A stretch of 64,000 nucleotides of DNA from Thiohalophilus sp. (GCF_034521165.1 NZ_JAXHMV010000016.1:237308-301307), one strand, 5' to 3'. Positions 42,530-51,296 are shown, numbered from the stretch's first letter. The notes: generated by a model from the sequence alone, not told the origin. Translations and numbers: made by a program.

Positions 42530-44923
42530 ATGAGCAGCGCCACACCGTTATCCCCGCAGGACGTCATTTTGAGCGATCAGGAACTGGAGCGGATACACGC
42601 CTACTGGCGGGCCTGCAATTACCTGGCGGCCGGCATGATCTATCTGCGCGACAATCCGTTGTTGCGCCAGCCGCTGGAGCCCGCCCATATCAAGGAGCGC
42701 CTGCTCGGTCACTGGGGCGCCAGTCCCGCATTGAGTTTCACCTATGTGCACCTTAACCGGCTTATCAACAAGTATGATCTGAACGCCATCTTTCTCGCCG
42801 GTCCCGGGCATGGGGCGCCCGGAGTGCTGGGGCCGGTCTATCTCGAGGGGACCTATTCCGAGATCTATCCCAACAAGAGCGAGGACGAAGAGGGCCTGCG
42901 ACGGTTCTTCAAGGAATTCTCCTTTCCCGGCGGGATCGGCAGTCACTGTACACCGGAAACCCCCGGCTCCATTCATGAAGGCGGCGAGCTGGGCTACAGC
43001 CTGTCCCACGCCTTTGGCGCGGCGTTCGACAACCCGGATCTGCTGGTCAACGTGATGATCGGCGACGGGGAAGCTGAAACCGGACCGCTGGCCACCGCCT
43101 GGCATGCCAACAAGTTTCTCAATCCCATCCGCGATGGGGCGGTATTACCGATCCTCAATCTCAACGGCTACAAGATCAACAACCCCACCGTCCTCTCGCG
43201 CATCCCCCACGAGGAACTGCGCAAGCTGTTGGAAGGCTACGGCTGGCAGCCATTTTTCGTCGAGGGAGACGACCCCGACTATATGCACCAGCACATGGCG
43301 CAAACCCTCGAGCAATGTGTCCTGGAAATACAACGTATCCAGGCACAAGCCCGGCGCAGCGGGGAACCGAAACGGCCTCACTGGCCAATGATCGTGTTAC
43401 GCAGCCCCAAGGGCTGGACCGGTCCCAAATCAGTAGACGATCACAAGGTGGAGGGGTTCTGGCGCGCCCACCAGGTCCCGCTGGGTGACGTGCGCAACAA
43501 CCGCAAGCAATTGAAACTGCTGGAAGAGTGGTTGCGCAGCTATCGACCCGACGAGCTGTTCGATGAGCAGGGCCGGTTGATCGAAGAACTGCGCGAGTTG
43601 GCACCCAAAGGCCAACGTCGCATGAGTGCCAACCCGCATGCCAACGGCGGTCTGTTACGCAAGGCGTTGCGACTGCCGGATTTTCGCCACTATGCGACCA
43701 AAGTGGACAAACCGGGGCAAACTGACGTCGAGAACACCCGGCCGCTCGGCGAGTTCCTGCGCGATATCCTGCGTAACAATCCCGCCAACTTCCGGGTTTT
43801 CGGGCCGGACGAAACCAGTTCCAACAAACTCAATGCCGTCTACGAGGCCAGCGGCAAAACCTGGCTGGCGGAGTATCTGCCCGAGGACGCGGACGGCGGC
43901 GAACTCTCGCCGGACGGCCGGGTCATGGAGCTGCTCTCCGAACACACCCTGGAAGGCTGGCTGGAAGGCTATCTGCTCACCGGGCGGCACGGCTTTTTCT
44001 CCACCTACGAGGCATTTGTGCATGTCATCGATTCCATGTTCAACCAGCACGCCAAGTGGCTGGATATCGCCGAAGACATTCCGTGGCGGGCGCCGGTCTC
44101 CTCGCTGAATCTGTTGATCACCTCCACGGTCTGGCGTCAGGACCATAATGGTTTTACTCACCAGGATCCCGGTTTTCTGGATCTCGTGGTCAACAAGAGT
44201 CCCAGCGTCACCCGTATCTACCTGCCGCCCGATGTGAATACCCTGTTATCGGTGGCCGATCACTGCCTGCGCAGCACCAATGACGTCAATGTCATCGTAT
44301 GCGATAAACAGAAGCACCCGCAGTACCTGGATATGGAGACAGCAATCAGGCACTGCACCAAGGGCATTGGGATCTGGGACTGGGCCAGTAACGATCAGGG
44401 CGACGAACCGGATGTCGTCATGGCCAGCTGTGGCGATGTCCCCACCCAGGAAGCCCTGGCCGCGGTGATGTTACTGCGCGAAAATTTCCCCAAACTCAAG
44501 ATCCGGTTTATCAACGTGGTGGATCTGTACACCCTGTCCTCGGCCCGGGAACACCCGCACGGCCTGGACGACCGGGATTTCGACAGCCTGTTTACCGTCA
44601 ACAAACCCATCATCTTTAACTTTCATGGCTATCCCTGGCTGGTTCACCGCCTGGCCTATCGGCGGACCAATCACCACAACCTGCATGTGCGTGGTTACAA
44701 GGAGAAGGGCAACATCAACACGCCGCTGGAGCTGGCAATCCAGAACGAAATCGATCGCTTCAGCCTCGCCATCGACGTCATCAACCGGGTACCCGGCCTG
44801 CTGGTCGCCGGCGCCCACGTCAAGGAGAAACTGCGCGACATGCAGATCGACTGCCGCAATTACGCGCATGAATACGGCATGGACAAACCGGAAATTCGGG
44901 ACTGGCACTGGCAGGCGGGTTGA
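42530..44923 (+). CDS. xfp: Phosphoketolase (Xfp)
   Basis: The 797-residue TPP enzyme shows family motifs: LAGPGHGAP, FPGGIGSHCTPETPGSIHEGGELGYSL, and the TPP/Mg site GDGEAETGPLATAWHANKFLNP. It splits xylulose 5-phosphate, and perhaps fructose 6-phosphate, into acetyl phosphate and glyceraldehyde 3-phosphate or erythrose 4-phosphate. The C-terminal domain (ENFPKLKIRFINVVDL) is complete. AAGGAA lies before the ATG. Confidence 0.96.
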   Translation: MSSATPLSPQDVILSDQELERIHAYWRACNYLAAGMIYLRDNPLLRQPLEPAHIKERLLGHWGASPALSFTYVHLNRLINKYDLNAIFLAGPGHGAPGVLGPVYLEGTYSEIYPNKSEDEEGLRRFFKEFSFPGGIGSHCTPETPGSIHEGGELGYSLSHAFGAAFDNPDLLVNVMIGDGEAETGPLATAWHANKFLNPIRDGAVLPILNLNGYKINNPTVLSRIPHEELRKLLEGYGWQPFFVEGDDPDYMHQHMAQTLEQCVLEIQRIQAQARRSGEPKRPHWPMIVLRSPKGWTGPKSVDDHKVEGFWRAHQVPLGDVRNNRKQLKLLEEWLRSYRPDELFDEQGRLIEELRELAPKGQRRMSANPHANGGLLRKALRLPDFRHYATKVDKPGQTDVENTRPLGEFLRDILRNNPANFRVFGPDETSSNKLNAVYEASGKTWLAEYLPEDADGGELSPDGRVMELLSEHTLEGWLEGYLLTGRHGFFSTYEAFVHVIDSMFNQHAKWLDIAEDIPWRAPVSSLNLLITSTVWRQDHNGFTHQDPGFLDLVVNKSPSVTRIYLPPDVNTLLSVADHCLRSTNDVNVIVCDKQKHPQYLDMETAIRHCTKGIGIWDWASNDQGDEPDVVMASCGDVPTQEALAAVMLLRENFPKLKIRFINVVDLYTLSSAREHPHGLDDRDFDSLFTVNKPIIFNFHGYPWLVHRLAYRRTNHHNLHVRGYKEKGNINTPLELAIQNEIDRFSLAIDVINRVPGLLVAGAHVKEKLRDMQIDCRNYAHEYGMDKPEIRDWHWQAG

Positions 44924-44952
44924 GCCTGCTTGCAGTTATTCCGGCGCCAGGT

Positions 44953-45038
44953 TTGTGGTGGAACCGCGGCGCTTGATCCACCCTGCGTTAATGCACTTCT
45001 CCGTCGCCCGGCTCAAGCAGCAACGCGACGGATCCGGG
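44953..45038. repeat. Interspersed double-hairpin repeat (copy 4)
   Basis: One GGTGGAAC...GATCCACC module (a one-base variant) followed by CCCGGCTC...GATCCGGG. It fills the spacer between xfp and the convergent BtuF-like gene. Confidence 0.8.
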
Positions 45039-45845
45039 TCAGACGACTGAATGCGCGTCCCGCTGCTGAATGATCGCCACCAGCTGTGCCAGGCCATCAC
45101 TCAACGCCGCCGGGCCCGGCTGCAAGATCAACGGGGATTTGATTTCATATAACCGGTTGTCCCGCACCGCCGGGATCCGATCCCAGCCGGGGCGTTCGGC
45201 CACCGTGGCTGGCTGAAACTTCTTGCCGCACCAGGAGCCGATGATGATCTCCGGGGCCCGTTCGATGACCTCATTGGCATCGGCGATGATGCGCCGCTTC
45301 GCATCGGGATGCTGCGCCCGATCGGCACAAACGTCCTCGCCGCCGGCGATACCGATCAACTCCGACACCCAGCGGATGCCCGAGATCATCGGATCGTCCC
45401 ACTCCTCGAAATAGACCCGCGGACGACGCGACAACGTGGCGGCCTGTTCCCGGGCCTGCTCGATATTGGCGTTCAATTCCGCAACCAACGCCTGTGCCTT
45501 GTTTCCGGCTCCGACCATATTACCGAGTAACAGGATGTTATCCAGGATTTCATCCACCGACCGCTGGTTGGTGATCAGCACCTGCACGCCCTCGCGGATC
45601 AGCCCGGCGGCGATGTCCGCCTGCAGATCGGAAAAGCCCACCACCAGATCCGGTTCCAGTTCCAGGATCTTGTCCAGCTTTGCCGTGGTAAACGCCGCGA
45701 CCTTGGGCTTCTCTTTACGGGCTTCGGGCGGGCGCACCGTAAACCCCGAAATCCCCACGATCCGCTCCTGCTCGCCCAGCCGATACAGGATCTCCGTCGG
45801 CTCCTCGGTCAGGCAGACGATCCGCTGCGGCAGTTTGCCCGGCAT
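45039..45845 (-). CDS. BtuF-like cobalamin-binding-type protein without signal peptide
   Basis: The 268-residue protein resembles class III substrate-binding proteins: RIVCLTEEPTEILYRLGEQERIVGIS, LEPDLVVGFSDLQADIAAGL, VYFEEWDDPMISGIRWVSELIGIAGGEDV, PEIIIGSWCGKKF. No signal peptide is present at the ATG, and no permease or ATPase gene is nearby, so it is probably cytoplasmic or uses an undetected start. The ligand is unknown, cobalamin being the guess from the family. Confidence 0.75.
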   Translation of the reverse strand: MPGKLPQRIVCLTEEPTEILYRLGEQERIVGISGFTVRPPEARKEKPKVAAFTTAKLDKILELEPDLVVGFSDLQADIAAGLIREGVQVLITNQRSVDEILDNILLLGNMVGAGNKAQALVAELNANIEQAREQAATLSRRPRVYFEEWDDPMISGIRWVSELIGIAGGEDVCADRAQHPDAKRRIIADANEVIERAPEIIIGSWCGKKFQPATVAERPGWDRIPAVRDNRLYEIKSPLILQPGPAALSDGLAQLVAIIQQRDAHSVV

Positions 45846-45849
45846 GGCG

Positions 45850-46080
45850 TTATGACTTGCTCAACGCGCGGATCTTGCGCGCGTGCTGCAGTTCGTTGTA
45901 TTCCGACCGCACTTCCAGCAGACAGCGGCTGCACAGACAATCCTCGTACTGCTCGGAGATATACTCCAGCTGCTCGCTACTCAGCACCACCGTCTGGCAC
46001 TGGCAAAGCATGATCGAGCCGGACTTGCATTCAAAAACGGTCTGACACCGCGCGCATTGTTTGGATTCGTGTTTTGGCAT
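45850..46080 (-). CDS. Cysteine-rich CWC-family protein
   Basis: The 76-residue protein has many Cys: C-ARC, FEC, CQCQ, CLCSRC. This is the CWC family pattern of small zinc-binding proteins. AGGTGAGG precedes the ATG. Its stop is 4 nt before the start of the BtuF-like gene, so the two are cotranscribed. The function is unknown. Confidence 0.75.
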   Translation of the reverse strand: MPKHESKQCARCQTVFECKSGSIMLCQCQTVVLSSEQLEYISEQYEDCLCSRCLLEVRSEYNELQHARKIRALSKS

Positions 46081-46122
46081 ACCTCACCTGACAACTTGCC
46101 GGATGCGCCATGGACCGGCGCA

Positions 46123-46197
46123 CCCGTTTAAAAATAGAGCCTTCCCTGGCGATGCGGCTGTTTTTATTGTTCCCGCAACTCTCCCGTTGAGCACTGA
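46123..46197. repeat. Island direct repeat, partial copy A
   Basis: About 75 bp matching the first part of copies B and C, including CGCAACTCTCCCGTTGAGCA. It lies 13 bp downstream of the stop codon of the minus-strand gene at 46211. Confidence 0.85.
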
Positions 46198-46210
46198 ATG
46201 AAACTGATAT

Positions 46211-46768
46211 TTATTGTCCACCGAATCCGTTCATTGCGGATTTTTCTTTCTTGCGCCTGATAATCGGCGCATTCACATCGAGCTGCCAGCGGGTATCGAA
46301 TGCCTGGCGCTGAGCGGAGAACGTAAACTGGATACGTCCATCATCGAAGCGGTAGCCACGCATCACTTCCTTGTCCGTAAAATAGCCATTGACCGTATTT
46401 ACCTGGTTTTTCTTGCGAATGCCATAATTCATGAGAGCATATCCATACAGGTCATCCGCCGAGTCGAATCGCCGACTTCGATGATGCAACTCCAGTGTAG
46501 CGTAGGGATACCCGTTCCATTTACTGTCGTCCGGGCTGGCCTTGTTCGCCAGCACCAGCAGCGCATGACCCTTACCGATCCGGCGCTTCTCGTGTTCCGT
46601 CAGTCGGGTCGGCAGCAGATAAATCGTCAGATCGTTCAATCGCTTGTCCAGCACAGCCACCGAATCGGCGACATCCATCCGCACACCGCCCTTTTCGATA
46701 TACCCCTGGGCCGCGACACCAACCCCCGCCAGCGACCAGGCCAGCAACATCGCCACCATGCGTCGCAT
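46211..46768 (-). CDS. Exported hypothetical protein
   Basis: The protein has about 185 residues with a signal peptide (MRRMVAMLLAWSLAGVGVAA). The mature part has LTIYLLPTRLTEHEKRRIGKGHALLVLANKA and YATLELHHRSRRF, with a basic C-terminus (RRKKEKSAMNGFGGQ). I do not recognise a family. An ATG at 46792 would add eight residues; 46768 is preferred because the signal peptide fits. Repeats of one family lie on both sides, so it may be part of the accessory island. Confidence 0.6.
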   Translation of the reverse strand: MRRMVAMLLAWSLAGVGVAAQGYIEKGGVRMDVADSVAVLDKRLNDLTIYLLPTRLTEHEKRRIGKGHALLVLANKASPDDSKWNGYPYATLELHHRSRRFDSADDLYGYALMNYGIRKKNQVNTVNGYFTDKEVMRGYRFDDGRIQFTFSAQRQAFDTRWQLDVNAPIIRRKKEKSAMNGFGGQ

Positions 46769-46814
46769 AACACCACATTTGAACAACAGCATGTCAAATA
46801 CCCCGCTGCATTAA

Positions 46815-47021
46815 AAAATTAAAAACCGTCCCTGGTCATGCGGATTCTTATTTTTGTTCCCGCAACTCTCCCGTTGAGCACTGATAAAACGATGTTCTCC
46901 GGCTTTTTGATTAAACAGGCATTTTTAACCCAAAAATGGGGCCTCTAAGCCTTTATAAAGGCGAAAAACCCGAGAACTTTTCCACTAAATCAATACCTTA
47001 CCTTGGTCCGACCCCGCTATG
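46815..47021. repeat. Island direct repeat, full copy B
   Basis: About 207 bp, clearly alike to copy C by eye, in the same orientation. It ends with GGTCCGACCCCGCTATG, 12 bp downstream of the stop codon of the minus-strand gene at 47034. It contains AT-rich stretches and a CAAC...GTTG dyad. Confidence 0.9.
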
Positions 47022-47033
47022 CCGATTTTCGAA

Positions 47034-47633
47034 TCATACATCTCCGAATTCTTTCCCAAGATTATCAAAAAAGCCTTGAAACACTTTCTTTCCCATCTCA
47101 ATATTTTCGTTAAAAATATCTAAATACGCTTCATTAGATATCGGTAAATTTAGATCTGCCCTAACTGAAAGAATTGCATCCGGAAGAAAATATGAGATAT
47201 CAAAAAACTTAGCCATGCATTTTTTGGTAAAAATTAAATGCTCATTATTTTGCTTATCACGCAACTCTTTAATTTCATTCATATATCTGTCACGCTCTTC
47301 GGTATGAAACTTTATATTGTTGTTTATAACATCCCATAACCGCTGATCCCTATTCCCCTCTAAATTCACAGACTTCATCATCGAAACAAGACGCTCAAGC
47401 TCACTCATCTCTTTTGATCTCAACTCATCTACAACAGTTATATAGCTTTGCCTAGACAACAATGCACCTCTATCTAGCATCAGCTCCATTATTGCTGCAC
47501 CAATTTTTCCCATTATAGTTGTAACTGCTTTTACAGTAGACTCAGAACCCACTATTTGAACTTTAGCTATCAATCCTGAATCAATATTCATTTGCTTTGT
47601 GATAACATTATTATCTAAATCAAGAATCGACAA
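47034..47633 (-). CDS. Hypothetical island protein, partner of the membrane protein
   Basis: The protein has up to 199 residues, mostly helical and charged (VDELRSKEMSELERLVSMM, HTEERDRYMNEIKELRDKQNNEH), with a hydrophobic helix near 35-50. It has no recognised family. The frame begins with TTG at 47633 inside the upstream gene; an ATG at 47591 is an alternative. It overlaps the 47620-47952 gene by 14 bp, so the two form one unit. Base composition is visibly AT-rich compared with the surroundings. A toxin or effector role is only a guess. Confidence 0.6.
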   Translation of the reverse strand: MSILDLDNNVITKQMNIDSGLIAKVQIVGSESTVKAVTTIMGKIGAAIMELMLDRGALLSRQSYITVVDELRSKEMSELERLVSMMKSVNLEGNRDQRLWDVINNNIKFHTEERDRYMNEIKELRDKQNNEHLIFTKKCMAKFFDISYFLPDAILSVRADLNLPISNEAYLDIFNENIEMGKKVFQGFFDNLGKEFGDV

Positions 47634-47952
47634 GGCTTCCTATAATATTAAGATGCCGAGTTAACGCTTCGGTCGCCTCTAAATAAACCTCCTTTCTTAT
47701 TGTTTTTTCTCGTTCAATCTCAGCAAGCTTGAGCTGATTGTTACTTCTAATCTCTTCTATAATTTGCGCATACTCAGTCTTAACTGATTCAACTTTGTTT
47801 GTAATTTCTGCCACATCCTCTTTCGTAGCTAGATTTTTCCCTTTCTCTGATAGATATGATGGTATATATGATTTGATTATTAAAAATATTAAACCACCGC
47901 CTAAAACAGCACCTACACCCAAACTACCCAACAAAGCAAACAAGTTTTCCAT
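47620..47952 (-). CDS. Membrane-anchored coiled-coil hypothetical protein
   Basis: The 110-residue protein has one N-terminal membrane helix (FALLGSLGVGAVLGGGLIFLII). A cytoplasmic coiled coil follows with ATKEDVAEITNKVESVKTEY, a motif I have seen in many unclassified single-span proteins of accessory regions. GAGAA precedes the ATG. It is the first gene of the two-gene unit with 47034-47633. The function is unknown; a membrane sensor or anchor is inferred from the topology. Confidence 0.65.
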   Translation of the reverse strand: MENLFALLGSLGVGAVLGGGLIFLIIKSYIPSYLSEKGKNLATKEDVAEITNKVESVKTEYAQIIEEIRSNNQLKLAEIEREKTIRKEVYLEATEALTRHLNIIGSLVDS

Positions 47953-47990
47953 TTTCTCAGCGCTCGCATAAAATCTTTTCCAGACCCCTA

Positions 47991-48051
47991 GGGGCCTGGT
48001 CTTGTCTTTTGCTATCTAAGAGCCAGGAGGCAAAAAGCAAGACCTGACCCC
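47991..48051. repeat. REP/RAYT-type hairpin
   Basis: GGGGCCTGGTCTTG at 47991 pairs with CAAGACCTGACCCC at 48038, with further pairing of the TTTTGC/GCAAAA segments inside. This sequence type is typical of repeats mobilised by REP-associated transposases (established knowledge); no such transposase is in the window. Confidence 0.75.
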
Positions 48052-48112
48052 GATGTTGCCCTCATTGTCTTTTACATCTCCAATAATCAAAATAACCTCG
48101 AACCCGAACCTG

Positions 48113-48321
48113 TTTAAAATAAAGACCATCCGTGGCGATGCGGATTATTGCTTTTATTCCCGCAACTCTCCCGTTGAGCACTGATAGAATCGTTATCCTC
48201 TGACATTTCGTTAAACAAGCGTTTTTACCTGTAAAACGGGGCTTCTAAGCCTCTAAAGTGGCCATCAAACTGCTAATTTTATTGCCAAATCATTGACTTA
48301 CGCTGGTCCGACCCCGCTATG
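48113..48321. repeat. Island direct repeat, full copy C
   Basis: About 209 bp in the same orientation as copies A and B. Ends with GGTCCGACCCCGCTATG 15 bp downstream of the DUF4145 pseudogene stop. Confidence 0.9.
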
Positions 48322-48335
48322 AATTTCTTAATCGT

Positions 48336-48932
48336 TTAAGTCTCGTCGCCTGCAATGCCTCTCTGGATCTTTGCAGGAAGCACAAAGAGATACTGGCCAA
48401 ACGCCTGTACGAAATCGATAACTCTCCTTGCATCTTCGGATGAAGGAAGTGATGACGATTCATCTGCATGTCTCTGGTCATTTGCATCTAATCTGACTTG
48501 ATGCGCCCAAGATGCCATCTCTTGTGTAAATCAAATGATCACCAACTGCTGAATCTATACGAGAATAGAGACTGCCATCTGCATAACCTTTAATCTTTAA
48601 CATTGAATCAACTGAGCTAGCCGATAACATTATCGAACCTGCTGGCGCATGCAAAGATTCAATTGCCTGCTGAAGATATGCTTTCGACCTCTCTGGGATA
48701 TCATCCTCAACACGCAAAAGTTCAGGGAACACTTGTATAACAGACTGGCCAAAGTCTCAGCGACCAGGCAGTAACCAGCCGCACCACAGCCTGTACAGCA
48801 ATAAATACGCCATTTCCTTTGCATTTCCCCCGAATGATTCTTTGTTATATGCTCACCAACTTTATCCAGCGTGGGTCTAGCAATTTGACAATGCGGACAA
48901 CAATCTAATTCAAGGTGGTTACCTAGAATCAT
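48336..48932 (-). pseudogene. DUF4145 protein broken by two frameshifts
   Basis: Three consecutive frames together give one DUF4145 protein: a zinc-ribbon start (CPHCQIARPTL, CCTGCGAAGY), a middle (IPERSKAYLQQAIESLHAPAGS, ASSVDSMLKIKGYADGSLYSRID), and an end (MASWAHQVRLDANDQRHADE). The frame shifts once near 48755 and back near 48525, so the first and last parts are in the same frame. Either the gene is decayed or the assembly has two indel errors. DUF4145 domains are often found in restriction and defence proteins. Confidence 0.8.
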
Positions 48933-48971
48933 AAAACCATCCTTAACATATTGAGCATTTTCAATTTTAAG

Positions 48972-51059
48972 TTACTTACGCGCACTCTTTTTCCTATTCA
49001 TATTTTCATTTAAATAAATTCGAATGTATGTTGTCAGAAGTTTATCTAAAATTTTATCTATAGCATCATGTTTTTGAGGATTTCTAATCTTATCTAGAAA
49101 GTTTACAAAAATTTTGGCAGGCAATATGACAATAAGTTTTTTATCTTGTTTATTGTAAATCTCTCTAATCCAGACAAGATCTTTATCTCTATCAGGCTCT
49201 TTGTTTTCTGCTCTCGTTATGAAGAAGCCAATTTTCCCATACGCATCGCCTAAATAACTCGCTAACTGACGAAAGTCGGCTGGTCGCAATTCCTTATAGT
49301 TCTTTACTTCAAAAATAATTTCTCTACTACCATAATCATCCAATACTCTTCGCCAAAACCCTCTATCACTACAATTCGTCGCTACAATATCTCTTCTCTG
49401 CGCGGAATCTTTATTAGGATTGCTCTCAACATTTCTAAGAGCCCCAGCAAAACATATCCTCACAGCCTCAAGACACCAGTCTTCAAACTCTCTAAAGTCC
49501 TCATCCCCAGGATGTATATCGTTTAACTGGGAAACAAGGCGACCTATTTTTTTATTTCTTTCCTCTTGAGATGCTGATTCAATTTCAATTTCATAATCAT
49601 CATGTATCTCACGAGCTTCGTCAGGGTCAAACGACTTCCTAACCAGATTAAGTGCTATTTGATAACACGGGTGTATTAATAGAACTGAATCAGCATTCAT
49701 CGACACATCAGGCGTTCTGCCATCATGACAAAAAGAAAAGGAACTTGTTGTTCTGTCCTTTATTCCAATAAACCCAATACTGTATAGACTTCGCAAGGCG
49801 GATTTTGGATCATCTATTAGAAATAGATCTTGTTGCACTTCTGGAGGATAATCATCATCCATTATTACTTTATTTATAACGCTTTCTGCCTCAGAGGTGG
49901 TAAACTCTGGCTTATAGTTAGTAAACGACTCGGTTAATACTTTAATAGAAGGGAAAATCGCTGCATATTCTTTCTGAAGGTCTTCCAGACGTGTTTTCGA
50001 TATATATTTCGATGTTGCCTCTAAATCTGAACTTATGAGCTTGTCGTGACCTTCTCTCGCCGCAACGAAAAACGCCTGATTAAGCAGCGCTAACAAGTCC
50101 CTTGGTCTATACAAAGTTAATTGTAAGCACTTCCTAAATCCCTCCCTACCTTTTAACTCGCTTGCAACTACTTTATTCCAAACTCGGATATCATTTTCTT
50201 GCTCTATTTCAAAAACAACTTTCAATCTACTTGCAACAAGGTTTAATAATTGTTGCTCCTCCCAGTGTAGCCTTAACGATGTTCCTTCAATATTACGAGA
50301 ATAATCCGGATCTTTCTCAGCTACTGCCCTGAACATGTTATCCCTAACAAATAATATTGGCCTAACTCTTTCGTATGTGGAATTTACATTTAGCGTCCCT
50401 TGAATTATTCCCGCTATGTAAGCAATCCCAGATGTATCCGGGTAGTACCCTTCATCAAGACTATCTATTAGGACATATACATCATTATTTAAATTCTCAT
50501 ATGCCCGTGCGAGAGCATCTTTTAACTCCCTTAATAACAGTTTCTCTGAAAGCTCCGCAATTGACTCTTCAGGTGATGGATTGCTACCCATTCCTTTTAT
50601 TAGCAATTTTCTCAGATTAAATGCAATATTTTTGCTTTCATCATAATTCTCTGAAACCAGCTTCTTGATCGCCGCTGAATTTTCTACCTTTTGAAATTTA
50701 TAATGTTTACACAGTTCATTTAGTATAACTAAATGTAATATCGCTTCCCAAGCTATTTTGACTGCCGCTCTGATTAAGTCATAACCCTCATTAAAGTGCT
50801 TCAAAATAGGCCGCAAACCAATTACTTGATCTTCTTCAGGAACAAGTTTAAGAACATATGTTTTATCTTGTTTTTCGAGCTTACTCTCTAATTTATATGT
50901 TAAAGCACTTTTCCCTGTTCCCCTCCTACCTATAACAACCACTTTATCCGCGCTTTCGATTAGTGTTCTATAATCTGCAGTTTCAAGAAATGCTTTATCA
51001 AGCATTATCTTGTCAGTCTCAGCTCTAATCTCCCCCAATTTGTTTGCAGATACTTTCAT
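48972..51059 (-). CDS. P-loop ATPase with C-terminal PD-(D/E)xK nuclease-like domain
   Basis: The protein has 695 residues. A Walker A motif, GRRGTGKSAL, is at about residues 45-54, and a Walker B-like DVYVLIDSLDEG at about 190, then helical regions. This resembles the Sll1717-type P-loop ATPases. At about 570-660 it has RRDIVATN followed by EIIFEVKNYKEL: an Asp and an E-x-K pair as in Mrr/PD-(D/E)xK nucleases. So an NTP-dependent nuclease or defence effector is likely. An ATG at 51059 is used; a longer frame would run through a terminator hairpin. AT-rich, in the accessory island. Confidence 0.7.
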   Translation of the reverse strand: MKVSANKLGEIRAETDKIMLDKAFLETADYRTLIESADKVVVIGRRGTGKSALTYKLESKLEKQDKTYVLKLVPEEDQVIGLRPILKHFNEGYDLIRAAVKIAWEAILHLVILNELCKHYKFQKVENSAAIKKLVSENYDESKNIAFNLRKLLIKGMGSNPSPEESIAELSEKLLLRELKDALARAYENLNNDVYVLIDSLDEGYYPDTSGIAYIAGIIQGTLNVNSTYERVRPILFVRDNMFRAVAEKDPDYSRNIEGTSLRLHWEEQQLLNLVASRLKVVFEIEQENDIRVWNKVVASELKGREGFRKCLQLTLYRPRDLLALLNQAFFVAAREGHDKLISSDLEATSKYISKTRLEDLQKEYAAIFPSIKVLTESFTNYKPEFTTSEAESVINKVIMDDDYPPEVQQDLFLIDDPKSALRSLYSIGFIGIKDRTTSSFSFCHDGRTPDVSMNADSVLLIHPCYQIALNLVRKSFDPDEAREIHDDYEIEIESASQEERNKKIGRLVSQLNDIHPGDEDFREFEDWCLEAVRICFAGALRNVESNPNKDSAQRRDIVATNCSDRGFWRRVLDDYGSREIIFEVKNYKELRPADFRQLASYLGDAYGKIGFFITRAENKEPDRDKDLVWIREIYNKQDKKLIVILPAKIFVNFLDKIRNPQKHDAIDKILDKLLTTYIRIYLNENMNRKKSARK

Positions 51060-51077
51060 TCTATTTTCCACAATAAA

Positions 51078-51103
51078 ATAAAAACGACCGAAGTCGTTTT
51101 TTT
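51078..51103. terminator. Bidirectional terminator upstream of the ATPase gene
   Basis: AAAACGAC-CGAA-GTCGTTTT is a perfect 8-bp stem with a tetraloop, flanked by A and T runs. It lies between the nrdJb gene and the ATPase gene and isolates the island transcript. Confidence 0.8.
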
Positions 51104-51172
51104 GTAGCACACACAATCAAGGCACTCAGTAGCATATTATTTTATACTTGCGAGAGACCGTAATCTTTGGTC

Positions 51173-51296
51173 AAGAGCCAGCGAGGGAGTTGTAGACAAG
51201 GCGCAGTGCTTCCCGAAAAGCGCAGCGTATAAATCAATACGTGAGCATTTTCGGGAAGTGCTGCAACGCCGCATACGGCTTCCTCGCGCCGCTCTT
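51173..51296. repeat. Long hairpin repeat D1 at the 3' end of nrdJb
   Basis: The inner core is shared with D2 at 52150, including CTTCCCGAAAA and TTTTCGGGAAG arms around TATAAATCAATACG. The outer arms (AAGAGC...GCGAGG left, CCTCGC...GCTCTT right) are complementary to each other and differ from those of D2. It starts at the nrdJb stop codon. Confidence 0.85.

Noticed and set aside
51059..51116. Longer start (51116) for the ATPase gene
   Set aside because: The added codons run through a perfect terminator hairpin and add no conserved residues.
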